64,000 bases of DNA, taken from positions 12,501-76,500 of the forward strand of contig JAEMWC010001228.1 of NCBI GenBank assembly GCA_016490735.1, in the 5' to 3' direction. Every line of letters starts with the position of its first letter. Positions within the stretch are counted from its first letter, which is position 1. The position numbers and the translations under genes were made by a program. This document shows positions 12,101 to 21,409 of the stretch, piece after piece. Below the pieces are notes generated by a model. That model did not search any database, was not told the DNA's origin, and saw nothing but the letters and a program-made list of their open reading frames with translations. The DNA comes from Pachyseris speciosa. Its lineage: Eukaryota; Cnidaria; Anthozoa; Scleractinia; Pachyseridae.

Positions 12101-15100
12101 AAATAATTGGTGCTTATTTGAAAGGCTTTTCAAAATACAGAAGAATGACATTTTCCTTTTTGGAATATCTTTTTTCGTTCTAGAGATATTAACGTTTTTG
12201 TATTATGCAAATTAGGAAAGTGATGACGTCATAAATTGTACAGCTAAAATGGTAAAATACTGAATCAAAAATATCTCTAGAAATATTGGAGCGGTGATCT
12301 TCAAACTTGGCACCAGAAATGTACATCACAAAAGAAACAAAATGACACCTGTGGTGCCATTGCCATGGCAACTCTCTTGGCTCCTGTCTCTTTCTGTAAA
12401 AAACCGAATATCCCCATTTGCAACCCTTTTAAGTGGGACAGAGGGTCCTGCTCGGAACAGACATGGTTCTATTATTGTCTAAACTCTCCTCATTAGCTTG
12501 CTGGGAGTGGATGATACTTGGTTAAGACAAAAACTGGGAATTTCATTTCTAAATAAGACAAGACCAGCAGCAAAACTGTTGCCATGGCAACAGCAACACA
12601 GGTGTCATTTTGTTTCTTTTGTGGTGTCCATTTCTGGTGCCAAGTTTGAAGAACACTGCTCCAATATTTCTAGAGATATTATTGATTCAGTATTTTACCA
12701 TTTTAGTTGCACAATTTATGACGTCATCACTTTCCTAATTTGCATAATACAAAAACATTAATATCTCTAGAACGAAAAAAGATATTCCAAAAAGAAAAAC
12801 GCCATCCATTCTTCTGTATTTTGAAAAGCCTTTCAAATGAGCAGCAATTATTTTTCATTTCATAGGCACTTTAAGTTCTGTATATATGTAGTATATCAGT
12901 GTATAGTGTATTTTAACCAGTGAATAACTTGTATTACCTTTCACATGGCTTTTCTGTAAAGCAGTAGTTTTTCTTTTACTGATGTAAATTCCGTGGGTAA
13001 ATAAAGTTCATTCATTCATTCATTCATAACTGAACTGAATAAAGATATAGTGCTAATATAGATTGAAATGTACCCATCACTGCTTACATTCTTTGCAGCA
13101 ACCCAGTCTTCGTTTTGTGCCATTATAGGCCATTTAAGAGTTGCACAGGGCAGTGGGCGTTTCAAATTTTAACCGATCGATAAATTGACACCATCACATA
13201 AAAGATAACGTTAAGATTGGCCATTTGTCCAAGTCTGATGCCTCTAGGTTGGACAGAGACCAAGTTATGGACTTTAAAACATAGCTCAAAATCCATACAA
13301 AACATCTCTAATTTTGAGACTGCATCCCCCCCCCCCCCCCCAACCACATAAAAAATTTCAGATTTGTGACAACTGTAAAATCCTGTCATGTACCTACTAT
13401 TTGGAAATAACTGAAGTGAAAATCACTTTGTTTGTCGATTTTTACAAATATCACAGTAATCGTAAAGAAATTAAGAGTTTATATGGTTTTGGGGGACACA
13501 GTCTCAAAATTAGAGAAGTTTGTATGGATTTTTTAACTACCATAAAAACTTGTGTACAAGCCTCACTCATAGATAAGCTGCACCCCCAAATTTCAAGTAT
13601 GATTTTGAGAAAAAATAAAAACTTGAAAAAAGTACACTGGCAAAAAAGTTGTTTGTTTATTCGCAGTTGTTGGCGATAAATTTGCCGAAATCTAATGCTG
13701 TATATTTGCAATGACCTTAAGATGCAAAACAACTCTTAAAATACCTTTTACAAGCTTATCCTTAACCCATTGACTACCGGCTGTTTTTACATTTTCGGAG
13801 TGATTTTCCACCTATAAACGATGAATAGCAATTCCTGACTCTTTATTTGAACTACCAGGGAAAAGTGGTGCTGTCCTAAGCCACTGGAGGCTCAAGGTTT
13901 CTGAAAACGTCATTTTGACGTAGCTATTTTTTATCCGTGAAGCAACAACAATGGCCCAAGTTCAGTTTGCTTGCAATTTCTGCTAAATTTACAGCCATTT
14001 TTCATCTTAAGCGGCTGCCTGATGAGCATCATTAAGCGTGACGGTACATATGTAGCTATAAGAGTCCACTTTCTCAAAGAATCGAGCAAGGTGATGTACT
14101 TTGTTGTTGAATTTGGCTCGTTACTCGACGAACTGGGAATTTGGCTGGTCGAACACTTAGTACCTTTGGGACTCGACAATTGATGAATTTCTCGACCTAC
14201 CGCCACATATTTTGGAATTTCTGAGTACTGAAGATGACCACAAGCAGGAATTTTTGGCAGTAGGTCGGAGTGGTTGTAGACTTAGTTTATATGTGAAAGA
14301 ATTGGGAGAAGGAACGGGTGCTGTCAAAAATTCTCGTCATTTCCCAGCATGCAATGTGGTCTAGATGTTGAAAATGGCGGAAAGGCCTGAATGCACTGGA
14401 ACAAAAGGCTGTATCTACGCTCAGGAGAAGAATATGAACAAAAAAAGTCATTTCTAAGCTAAAACAAGGACTGAATTTTGTTATGATGGTTGAAGTTTGG
14501 TTTTTCGGCACATCATAATTTATGGTTGTATCCTAGGCTACTAAAGACAGAACCGGCAAAAAGCAATGTTTGTGTCCGAGTTTTCTGATTGAGAAGCGCA
14601 GTAAAGTAAATTGATTTGATAAAGGATAACCTCTTCTGCTATGTGACAGAAGCAGATGTCCCATTTCAAGGAATTCATACTTCAAGATTTCAATTGCACG
14701 TGCAATTAGCAATACACCAAACACACAATGTATTGAATAAATTTAGAAAAAAAATAGAATGTAAGAACTCTTCTCATGAATATTCCGTGCATCGTTGGAA
14801 TCAGCCACATGGTTAGTACATACTCTTTAAATAAATAAATACATACATAATAAAATTAATTAAGTGTCCTGCGTGGCCTTAAGAGTCTTGGTGGCATGCT
14901 AAAATTTTTAACTCGCCTTTGAAAAAGAAATTCAAACTGTATTCATTATGAGGCAGATGAAAAATGGACATCCAAATGCCATATTTACTAGAAAACGTTG
15001 AACAAGGTTTTAATAAGTTGCTCTTCCGAAGCCAGTGAAATCAGCGCTATGAGCGTGCAAAATTACCTTTACGCTCTAATGATTCATAACTTTATCTATA

Positions 15101-18100
15101 TAACACTAGAAACATAATTTTCACTTCCCCTTAAATCTGGAATTGCCCATGTTATAGGAAAATAATTGTTGATTCAGTTATTTGGTAAACAAAGCAAAAA
15201 TTTAGAATGGGGCAATTCGCAATTACTTTGTTTACTGATGCCAATTTCCACAGGCTAGAGTGGATTTGGTGACACGCAAAAATTTTTAACTCGCCTTTGA
15301 AAGAGAAATTCAAACTGATTTTCGGTGCTATGTTAAAACCTTTAGTCTGGCTGTTGAACTTGCAAACATTCGTATACACACTTCTCTAAACATATTAGTT
15401 GTTCAAACATCAAAAACACAAGGTGAATCGCCGTTTTAGTGTGCGTGATATTTTCCATGATGGCATTCCTGTCATTGTGTAATCATGTTCCCTATTTTTA
15501 GTTAGCGCTTGCGTAGAAATGCCAGAAGTGAGCTTTGTGGATGAAACACGACAAAGAATAAAACGACAAAGAACAAAGCCCAAATTTAGACTCGGCCGAC
15601 TTCCGGCCAACTAAAAAGAGGATGTAAAGCTCCAATTTTTTAACCCTTTTTATAAATTGAGTTTATGAAGTTATTTTTCAGCAAATATTTGGAATGCTAC
15701 ACAAACATAACTTCTACAATAACACCAATTTAAAGGAATCAATAGCTTTCACTTTGCATCTCAGTCACTATCCACTATCAGCAATGTCTTCAATGTCCAA
15801 ATGTTCTAAGACTTACCAAATATTCTAAGTAAGGTAAATATGGTAAATACCTTGAAACCTTTTTAATAAAAAAATATACACAAAAAGCTTCTCTTTGGAA
15901 ATTATAAAAGGTTTTCAAGATACAAGAGTTACAATTTTTCATAGCAACAATGTGGTAGTTATCTTTTCCCCCTTTAACTGATAAACAACCAATGACTCAG
16001 ACCAAGATGTTAATGGACAATCAGTTCAATAACCAGAGACCTTATACGATCTACTACCAATGCACAGCTCCCTTGACTCTGATGATTACTTCACTCATGT
16101 TGTCAAAATGCCAGTCAATGTTGCAATACACCACAGATAATCCTCATCAAGGCTTAACCCTTTCACCACTAAGAGTGACCTTATAGATTTTACACTGGCT
16201 AACGCCAGATGACTTTACGCATCAAAGGGGAGGCCTTTGGTGGTGAAAGGGTTATAATACTCACATGATGATAACTAGCTTACCGTCAGTTTCCACTCCA
16301 TGAGTTTGATAAGTTCTTCTTGTGTTAAAAATTTCTCTGATCTCTTGTTTATTTCTTGAGGTAGTTGGTGTTGGAACCTAATGATACAGATTTGGTCATG
16401 TTTCAATAAAAATACACAGGTGAGAAAGATATCCACCCCATAGCCCCATGCATTAAATTGCATTAAATTCAATTAAATATGCATGCATTTCTCTCACACC
16501 CTTTCACACTCATTTCTCTCTTGAGTATACATAGTTCAAGCTGGAAAATGAATACATAACTACTATACAGGGGATGTGTGAAAATGTTACCCATAAAAAT
16601 AATGTGATGCACTGATTAGGAATTTAAGTGCACATTAACGCTGAAGTCTGACAACTCATTTTAAGAACCAAAATAGTTTACATACAAGATTTGAAATATT
16701 TTGGTAGCTGTTTATTAAATTTGTAATGTTTCCGTGCCACGAGATCGGGAAAGATTTCAGCACAGCCCCATACATTAAATATACATGCATCACTGTCATA
16801 CTAACCCTGTTCCAAAAAACGGTGAGCATGAATAGAGTTTAAGTCACAAAACGTATACATAATTAATGTATGGGGCTATGTGGGAATATGCTTGTCAAAA
16901 AGGGACAAAACAACAAGATTGAATATGTATATACCAAGAAAGATAAAGATATGGGAAGACGTTGAACATGTGTATCAAGAGACTTACATATACACCAAGA
17001 TTCATTTTCTTATATCAACTCCTCTTTGAGACTTTTCAAGTGATGTTATATGTATTTCATGATGCATGATATATATAGATCAAGATTTCCCACCTATATA
17101 CATCAAGTTTTCGTGGAAATATACAGCATGATTTGTGATAATTTTACATCAAGATGATACACATCAATGAGACTTTTCAAGTGGTGTTATATGTACATCA
17201 AGGTGAGTGATATATATACATCAAGATTCTGCATAAATATACAACATGATTCGTGATATTTTAACATCAAGATGGTACTTATCTATGGGACTTTTCAAGT
17301 GATATTATATGTACATGAAGATGCGCGATATTTATTCATCAAGATTCCGCAAAAATATACAACATGATTCGTAATCTGCGTAGTATATACACCATGACCA
17401 ACGAACCTTTTTACATCCCGGATATTCATACGGGCCGCTGGTCAAATGTAATGCGGACTACAGGCTGCGTGGTCTACAGTGCGCAGAATCTGTCATGTGT
17501 ACAGCGAAACGAGGGTCCCTAGGGTCCCTAATCTTGTTGTCCCGAGGGTCCCTGAAAATATGGAGAGAAGAGATCCAGAATAGTGGAGACCGGTACTGTA
17601 CCAAACCTCCAGCATTTTGTTGATTGCTCGTTGTTAAGTACAATGCATGAAGCTATTGAGGGATTAGACTGTGAGTATGAGCCAAATCGGGCAGAAAGTT
17701 TTGAATACCAGCCTTGCGATTTTATGCGAACTCTCAATTTAATGACTCGTTTCGCATGTACTGGGACTGGCTCGGATCGTGTACAACAGGAAAATAAGCG
17801 AATCTTGCCTTTTACGACGCACAATAATACCGTCCAAGGGTGACTAATCTAAAACAAATACTCATGCAAAAGTGCCACTTAATTCTAAAACAACCACTAC
17901 TTAGTCTTAGCGAAATATTCAAGGATGCCCCAAACTGTTTCGTACAAAAGGGGCAGATCCCTAAAAGATATACCAGTGCGAGCCAAATTCTAAGCTGGCT
18001 ATTACCCAGGACAGGAGTTGTGTAGGCCTGTCGCCCCATTGTTGTCAACGCTCGTTCTCGATCCGTACGGGCAGTGTTCGTGTTATGCCCTAAATTCAAA

Positions 18101-21100
18101 GTTGGGACCCAATTAAGTTTCGCGGCTCTTCCAGAAACGAAATGCGATCATTCGCCAAAATTGTACTTGATTATATCGGTGAGGTAGCCCCTGCTAATTG
18201 CCGAAATCTACCGCGACACTTTCCTCGGATAATTAAGTCTTCTTTGCCTTAATTTACAACGACAGAAGGTACTCTGGCAAAGTACAATCCTTTATCCTGT
18301 CCACTTTTATTGCCGCAGCACACAAACAGGCACAAAACCATTTTCGCTCAAAGGAAGCAGTCGCTTTGTTTACAATTTCGGTACACCAATATGGCGGCGC
18401 AGCAACAGTAGTCAAGTGAATGAAAATGATCTATATTTATGAGAAATCTTGATGTATACATATCACGCATCTTCATGTGCATATAATATCACTTGAAAAG
18501 TCCCATAGATGATTATCATCTTGATGTAAAAATATCACGAATCATGTTGTATATTTATGCAGAATCTTGATGTATATATATCACTCACCTTGATGTACAT
18601 ATAACACCACTTGAAAAGTCTCATTGATGTGTATCATAATTATCAAGAATCGTATGTATATTTCAGCGAAAACTTGATGTATATAGGTGGGAAATCTTGA
18701 TCTATATATATCATGCATCATGAAATACATATAACATCACTTGAAAAGTCTCAAAGAGGGGTTGATATAAGAAAATGAATCTTGGTGTATATGTAAGTCT
18801 CTTGATACACATGTTCAACGTCTTCCCATATCTTTATCTTTCTTGGTATATACATATTCAATCTTGTTGTTTTGTCCCTTTTTGACAAGCATATGGGAAT
18901 CTTGCCGATTACTTTACTTGCAATAACATACACAAAAAAATCACTCAATTCTGACTGGCTAAAAAAGCAGTGCAGTTTTGCTGCTAATAGTTTTTACTTG
19001 GGCTTCGTAGAACGGCCGAGGTTTAAAATGGTGTTTATTCTTCATCATCATGTTTCATCCACAAAGCTCACTTCTGGTGTTTCTGCGCAAACGCTAAAAA
19101 AAAGAAAAAAACAACCACTCGAAAACAACAAGAATGCCACCTGTTGGATTATCCATCAGTTCACCTTGTGTTTTTGAGGTCTGAACAACTAATATGCTAC
19201 GAGAAGTGTCTATACGAATGTTTACAAGTTCAAAGCCTCCAAGGATTTTCAGAGGGAAGGTCGACGTGTCTGCAATGCGAGGTAAAAAATTTGGCGTGTG
19301 ACCAAGTTGGCTCTCAAGTCTGTCCAAAATAACATTTGTAAACAAGAGAATTAGCGAATTGCCACGTTCAAAAAATTCTGCTTTATCGGATGACCGAATT
19401 AATTATTTTTCCATAAAACGGGTAATTTCAGCTTTAAGGAGAATCGAAAATTATGTTTCTAGCGTTAATATGAGAAAGTTATAAATTTTAGAGTGTCAGG
19501 TAATTTCATGGCTTATTAAAAACTTGTTCAAAGTTTGCTAGTAAATATGGAAATTTGGCTGTCCATTTTTCACCTTTCCAACAATGTATATAGTTTAAAC
19601 AGCATGTAACACCGAAAATCATTTTGAATTTCTCTTTCATAGGCGAGTTAAAATTTTTTGCGTGTCACCAAGTTCACTCTTAAAGCGTGTTGAGATTGCC
19701 ATTAATAAACAAGAGCAATGGCCAATTGCCCTGTTCAAAATTTTCACTTTGTTTATCAAATAACTGCAACATGGGCAATTTCAGCTTTAAGGGAAAGCGA
19801 AAATTATGTTGCTAGCATTAATATAGATAAAGTTTAGAGCGTCAGGTAATTTTGCAGGCTTATAGTGCTGATTTCATCGGTTTCAGAGCACAACTATTAA
19901 AACCTCGTTCAACTTTTGCTAGTAAATATGGCATTTAGATGTCCATTTTTCATCTCCCCCATAATGAATGCAATTTGAATTCCTTTTTCAAAGGCAAGCT
20001 AAACATTTACCGGTAAGGGTGTCACCAAAAAGCTCAATAAGGCATAGCCAAATTAGCATTTGTAAACAAGAGAATTAGCGAATTGCTGTGTTTGAAATTT
20101 TCACTTTGTTTGTTGGATGACTGCAACAGCAATTATTTTTTCCATGAAGTGGACAAATTCAGCTTTAAAGTGAACCGAAAATTATATTTCTATAGTTAAT
20201 ATACATTAAGTTATGGAATTTAGAGCGTCACACAATTGTGCAGTCTCAAACTGCTCTTTTCATGTCGTTATGCCTTGTAACAAACGTGTAGGTGAATGAA
20301 TGCCTCATAGAAGGCCAAGTGAAGGCCAAAATGGCCTCTTGTTTGAAAAGAGTTAATTGGATAAGTTTTTGCGACTAGTTGGTATCCCATTCCAGATTTT
20401 AACGCCAACACATGAAAAGGCCTTACTTTGAACATCACGTGCGGATTGTTTGGTAAAAGTGCTCAGATGTTGATGAGCGTGTGCTGTAAGAATGAACGCT
20501 GGCGTTTTGAGCAACAACTAACAGAGGAGCTGAAAACAGCTCTAAAAACAAGAATGCAAAACGCACTGCTTTTTGGCTGTCTGTTTGGAAAAAGTGATAT
20601 CTAGAGAAGGGAATTAATGACAAAATCCAAAATTATGACCCCATTGAACTTAAAACTTTGCCCAAGCCATTTTATACCAAGATAACAAAAACAAACAAGG
20701 CCCGAAGATTATGAACCAGAAATACTGAAGGTAATAATTACAGCGTTTCATAGACACTTGAAAAACAAAGTAGCCTTACAGCTATAGCCTATATAAACTG
20801 TTTAGCCAGTTTTTGCGGATTAAAAAACTTTAAAAACATTGACAAAACTGTTGTTTTGACTGAACGCGTGATTAATTATTAATAAGTAATCGCATGATTT
20901 TTCTTGTGCAGAAAAATTGTACCAAAAATTGCACTCACCCTACGGGCGCAATTTTGTGAGTCTTTGAAAAAAATTAATCGTGCTTATTTATTCTAAATTA
21001 CACTCGAAATCATGCATGTGATTAAATGACCCAAGTCTTGAGCGGATTAAGCTTACTACTAAAGCTAGTATTATGATCAGTCAAGCAGTCCAGTTGATAC

Positions 21101-21409
21101 TTTTTTACCACACACACAAAAGAGGTTACAACACGAGACATAGCATACAGATAAAGTGGCGAGGAGGCCTACAGAAACTAGAAAGCTAAAATAAGTTCAT
21201 GTGATTGGCCTCCTCAAACTCAATTCATCGAGTATCAAAATTAATTTCGTTGAGACATTTGAATTAACTTGCCAATGATCAAGTTCCAGTAGCTTCTTTG
21301 CTTTGTCTTTCTTTTCTTTCTCGGCTTTACGTTTTAATATCTCATCATACAACTGAAATGTTTCCCTCCATGGTTCGATGCCCTTCTCCTCGTACAAACT
21401 GGCCGCCAT
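1..21409 (-). CDS. Helix-hairpin-helix (DNA-glycosylase-fold-like) protein, 5'-complete, 3' end outside window
   Basis: Spliced minus-strand gene. Coding exons: 21273-21409, 16284-16377, 6044-6203, 853-1005, 623-705 and 1-135 (running off the window). All joins keep frame, giving 254 residues without a stop. The start ATG (21407-21409) has A at -3 and G at +4. The N-terminus is charged and rich in Lys/Glu (residues 1-46). The centre carries a helix-hairpin-helix core, [16 protein letters not shown], at about residues 116-133, joined across exons 3 and 4, followed by [16 protein letters not shown]. This order (hairpin, then a Pro/Asp segment) resembles the HhH-GPD DNA glycosylase fold but is divergent, so DNA binding is an inference. 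The far end has an HKVELCLW motif and then a low-complexity tail. I recall similar unnamed proteins in other invertebrates but no accepted gene name. Introns are large and hold many transposons, including a gypsy element in antisense. Exon structure is well supported; function is not. Confidence 0.82.
623..705 (-). CDS. HhH protein exon 5
   Basis: The acceptor AAAAG is weak, but the alternative TTTTTAG upstream brings in a stop. Encodes [19 protein letters not shown] and ends WLSYFE before donor GTGAGC, phase 0. Confidence 0.75.
853..1005 (-). CDS. HhH protein exon 4
   Basis: Starts after CTAG; its first two bases finish an Ala codon (GPATAS-A-ILCAG). Encodes [19 protein letters not shown] and ends CLKNLVKK plus one base before donor GTAAGC. 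Confidence 0.87.
1990..2815. repeat. Tandem repeat, about 190-205 bp unit
   Basis: The marker TTTAAGACAG recurs at about 2023, 2213, 2418 and 2623, each followed by the same series (TCTTGTAGAACCAGAGATGT, CACGCTCGCC, CAATAAACGGCG). Spacing is 190, 205 and 205. Inverted copies of the unit lie at 5010-5290. Confidence 0.8.
2822..2937. repeat. CTGCAGA-rich minisatellite
   Basis: GCAGACTGCAGACTGCAGAC blocks alternate with GGGTAAAATGCAGACTGAGG. Related blocks are at 4970-5005 and 5295-5350 in the foldback element. Many PstI-like CTGCAG sites. Confidence 0.8.
3381..3470. repeat. 10-bp minisatellite, left copy
   Basis: Nine units of CACCTGAAAC or CACCTACAAC. Its inverted partner, units GGTGGTTTCA/GGTGGTTGTA, is at 4541-4623; unique flanks on both sides also match, so the two are arms of one inverted repeat. 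Confidence 0.88.
3814..3920. repeat. Dispersed repeat (partner at 60170-60275)
   Basis: GACACCATAAGGTACTTAAA and about 100 surrounding bases, ending CTCGTTGGGT, recur in the same orientation near 60170-60275. No coding content. The stretch 3921-4100 also holds a short hairpin around AAGAGGCCTCT. Confidence 0.7.
4541..4623. repeat. 10-bp minisatellite, right copy
   Basis: Eight units GGTGGTTTCA/GGTGGTTGTA, inverted with respect to 3381-3470. Confidence 0.88.
5646..7040. other. Intron sequence around HhH exon 3
   Basis: Apart from the exon at 6044-6203 I see no gene or clear repeat here. The stretch is AT-rich. Confidence 0.6.
6044..6203 (-). CDS. HhH protein exon 3
   Basis: Starts after TATAG in phase 0 with [12 protein letters not shown] and ends [15 protein letters not shown] plus one base before donor GTAGAG. 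It supplies most of the helix-hairpin-helix motif. Confidence 0.87.
7041..7431. mobile_element. Palindromic MITE
   Basis: The ends are inverted: GGCATATATCATTTTTTTGC at 7041 and its near reverse complement ending at 7431. The inner parts also pair (CTCTAAACTCACCCTACTTT with its partner near 7375-7395). It has no coding capacity and stops just before the gypsy target site. Confidence 0.72.
7440..7582 (+). repeat. Left LTR
   Basis: 143 bp, TGTAGTATTGATG to GAAACACTACA. Differs from the right LTR by one transversion and one CpG-type transition. Confidence 0.96.
7584..7597 (+). promoter_or_regulatory. Primer-binding site, probably tRNA-Ser
   Basis: TTGGCGACGAGGAC follows the LTR. Its complement ends in CCA and, as I remember it, matches the 3' end of animal tRNA-Ser(GCT) over 12 bases. 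Confidence 0.65.
7635..8233 (+). pseudogene. gag (capsid region), broken
   Basis: Starts at ATG 7635. The homologous reading moves from frame 3 to frame 1 near 7695, and from frame 1 to frame 2 in an A-run near 7875, then ends at TAA 8231-8233. Recognisable pieces are [17 protein letters not shown] and [19 protein letters not shown], typical of Mag/SURL-type capsid. The zinc knuckles lie beyond the TAA in the same frame as pol, so capsid and nucleocapsid are separated by one stop. Either a disabling mutation or, less likely, a recoding stop. The A-run indel could be a sequencing error. Confidence 0.85.
8234..10267 (+). pseudogene. nucleocapsid-protease-RT-RNase H open stretch of pol
   Basis: An open stretch of 677 codons. 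CCHC knuckles begin at 8285: CYRCGQSWH is atypical, [14 protein letters not shown] is canonical. Protease follows with [11 protein letters not shown] (catalytic DSG at residues 75-77 counted from the Met at 8366). RT has [10 protein letters not shown] near residue 292, and its catalytic Asp pair is in ISDDV near 353-357. RNase H has [11 protein letters not shown] near 502, [11 protein letters not shown] and [10 protein letters not shown] near 567. It ends at an in-frame TGA (10265-10267) ahead of the integrase, in the same frame. All RT and RNase H catalytic residues I can identify are kept. Confidence 0.93.
10268..11597 (+). pseudogene. integrase region of pol, broken
   Basis: An HHCC-type zinc-binding segment ([15 protein letters not shown] to CRTCHGC, near 10500-10620), then the core: first Asp near 10690, second in KTDNGP near 10862, Glu in NGEIERQN near 10968. 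Breaks are TGA 10757-10759, a one-base frameshift near 10880 (frame 2 to 3) and TGA 10983-10985. The C-terminal part, 11001-11597, is open to [10 protein letters not shown] and a natural stop. Confidence 0.92.
11799..11941 (+). repeat. Right LTR
   Basis: 143 bp, 141 identical to the left LTR. Preceded by GGAGAGA, a short polypurine tract, and followed by the GTTGC target copy. Confidence 0.96.
11945..13027 (+). mobile_element. LINE 3' end, split by a TTAA palindrome
   Basis: [12 protein letters not shown] and, after a one-base shift, [17 protein letters not shown] with a stop at about 12082 form the C-terminal end typical of CR1/L2-like reverse transcriptases. The 3' tail resumes at 12875 and ends in (ATTC)n at 13008-13027. 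The 787-bp element at 12084-12870 is inserted at the stop codon. The gypsy element interrupts the 5' side. Confidence 0.7.
12084..12870. mobile_element. 787-bp palindromic element with TTAA target duplication
   Basis: TTAA at 12080-12083 and 12871-12874. Inverted arms of about 290 bp begin AGTGCCTATGAAATGAAAAA. The arms carry ATATCTCTAGAA and TGACGTCAT motifs. No transposase frame. TTAA target choice fits piggyBac- or Kolobok-mobilised non-autonomous elements. Confidence 0.88.
13133..13742. repeat. Imperfect inverted repeat with a C homopolymer
   Basis: TTAAGAGTTG near 13135 is inverted near 13730. CTCTAATTTTGAGACT near 13306-13321 pairs with a segment at 13498-13515. A run of about 14 C follows 13327. 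MITE-like but degraded. Confidence 0.5.
13743..14860. other. Intron, nothing recognised
   Basis: No gene, repeat or RNA signal that I can support. Short open frames on both strands have no family resemblance. Confidence 0.5.
14870..15620. repeat. Satellite-like cluster, left copy (unit about 375 bp)
   Basis: AAATTTTTAACTCGCCTTTG recurs about 378 bp apart (near 14905 and 15283), with matching flanks (GAAATTCAAACTG, CAGCGCTATGAGCG). An inverted cluster of the same unit is at 19000-20280. Confidence 0.75.
16157..16253. repeat. Small palindrome, about 97 bp
   Basis: AACCCTTTCACCACTAAGAG at the left pairs with CTTTGGTGGTGAAAGGGTT at the right. A MITE-sized hairpin 31 bp from HhH exon 2. Confidence 0.7.
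16284..16377 (-). CDS. HhH protein exon 2
   Basis: Begins after TTAG with one base finishing the Trp codon. Encodes [17 protein letters not shown] and ends [11 protein letters not shown] before donor GTAAGC, phase 0. The exon lies between inverted repeat clusters. Confidence 0.85.
16860..17390. repeat. Long inverted repeat, left arm
   Basis: TATACATCAAGATT-rich sequence whose outer end, GCTTGTCAAAAAGGGACAAA, is inverted at 18870-18892. The arm matches 18430-18915 over nearly its whole length. Confidence 0.8.
17840..18060 (+). pseudogene. Penelope-like reverse transcriptase fragment
   Basis: [20 protein letters not shown], then after shifts [18 protein letters not shown] and [10 protein letters not shown]. 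Order and spacing resemble the segment ahead of the GIY-YIG nuclease in Penelope-like elements (from memory). Interrupted by a stop and at least one frameshift. It sits in the loop between the long inverted arms. Confidence 0.45.
18430..18915. repeat. Long inverted repeat, right arm
   Basis: Reverse-complement partner of 16860-17390. The loop of about 1 kb between them holds the Penelope-like fragment and otherwise unrecognised sequence. Confidence 0.8.
19000..20280. repeat. Satellite-like cluster, right copy, inverted
   Basis: Reverse complement of the unit at 14870-15620, present about three times. CTTTCATAGGCGAGTTAAA (near 19637) and related copies near 19990 mark the unit. Its outer part also matches 15410-15620 in inverted orientation. 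Confidence 0.72.
20355..20625 (-). mobile_element. LINE 3'-end fragment
   Basis: Minus-strand translation gives [20 protein letters not shown] and, after a stop, [10 protein letters not shown], the usual end of CR1/L2-like reverse transcriptases. Confidence 0.65.
20626..21272. other. Intron 1 proximal part
   Basis: I see no gene or repeat. The GC donor hexamer of HhH exon 1 lies at the right edge. Confidence 0.55.
21273..21409 (-). CDS. HhH protein exon 1 (start codon; GC donor)
   Basis: Encodes [10 protein letters not shown] to LLELDH plus two bases of the next codon. No GT donor restores the frame. The GCAAGT at 21267-21272 does: it gives the phase-2 end that exon 2 needs and forms a Trp codon at the join. 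This is a GC-AG intron of 4895 bp. Confidence 0.8.
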
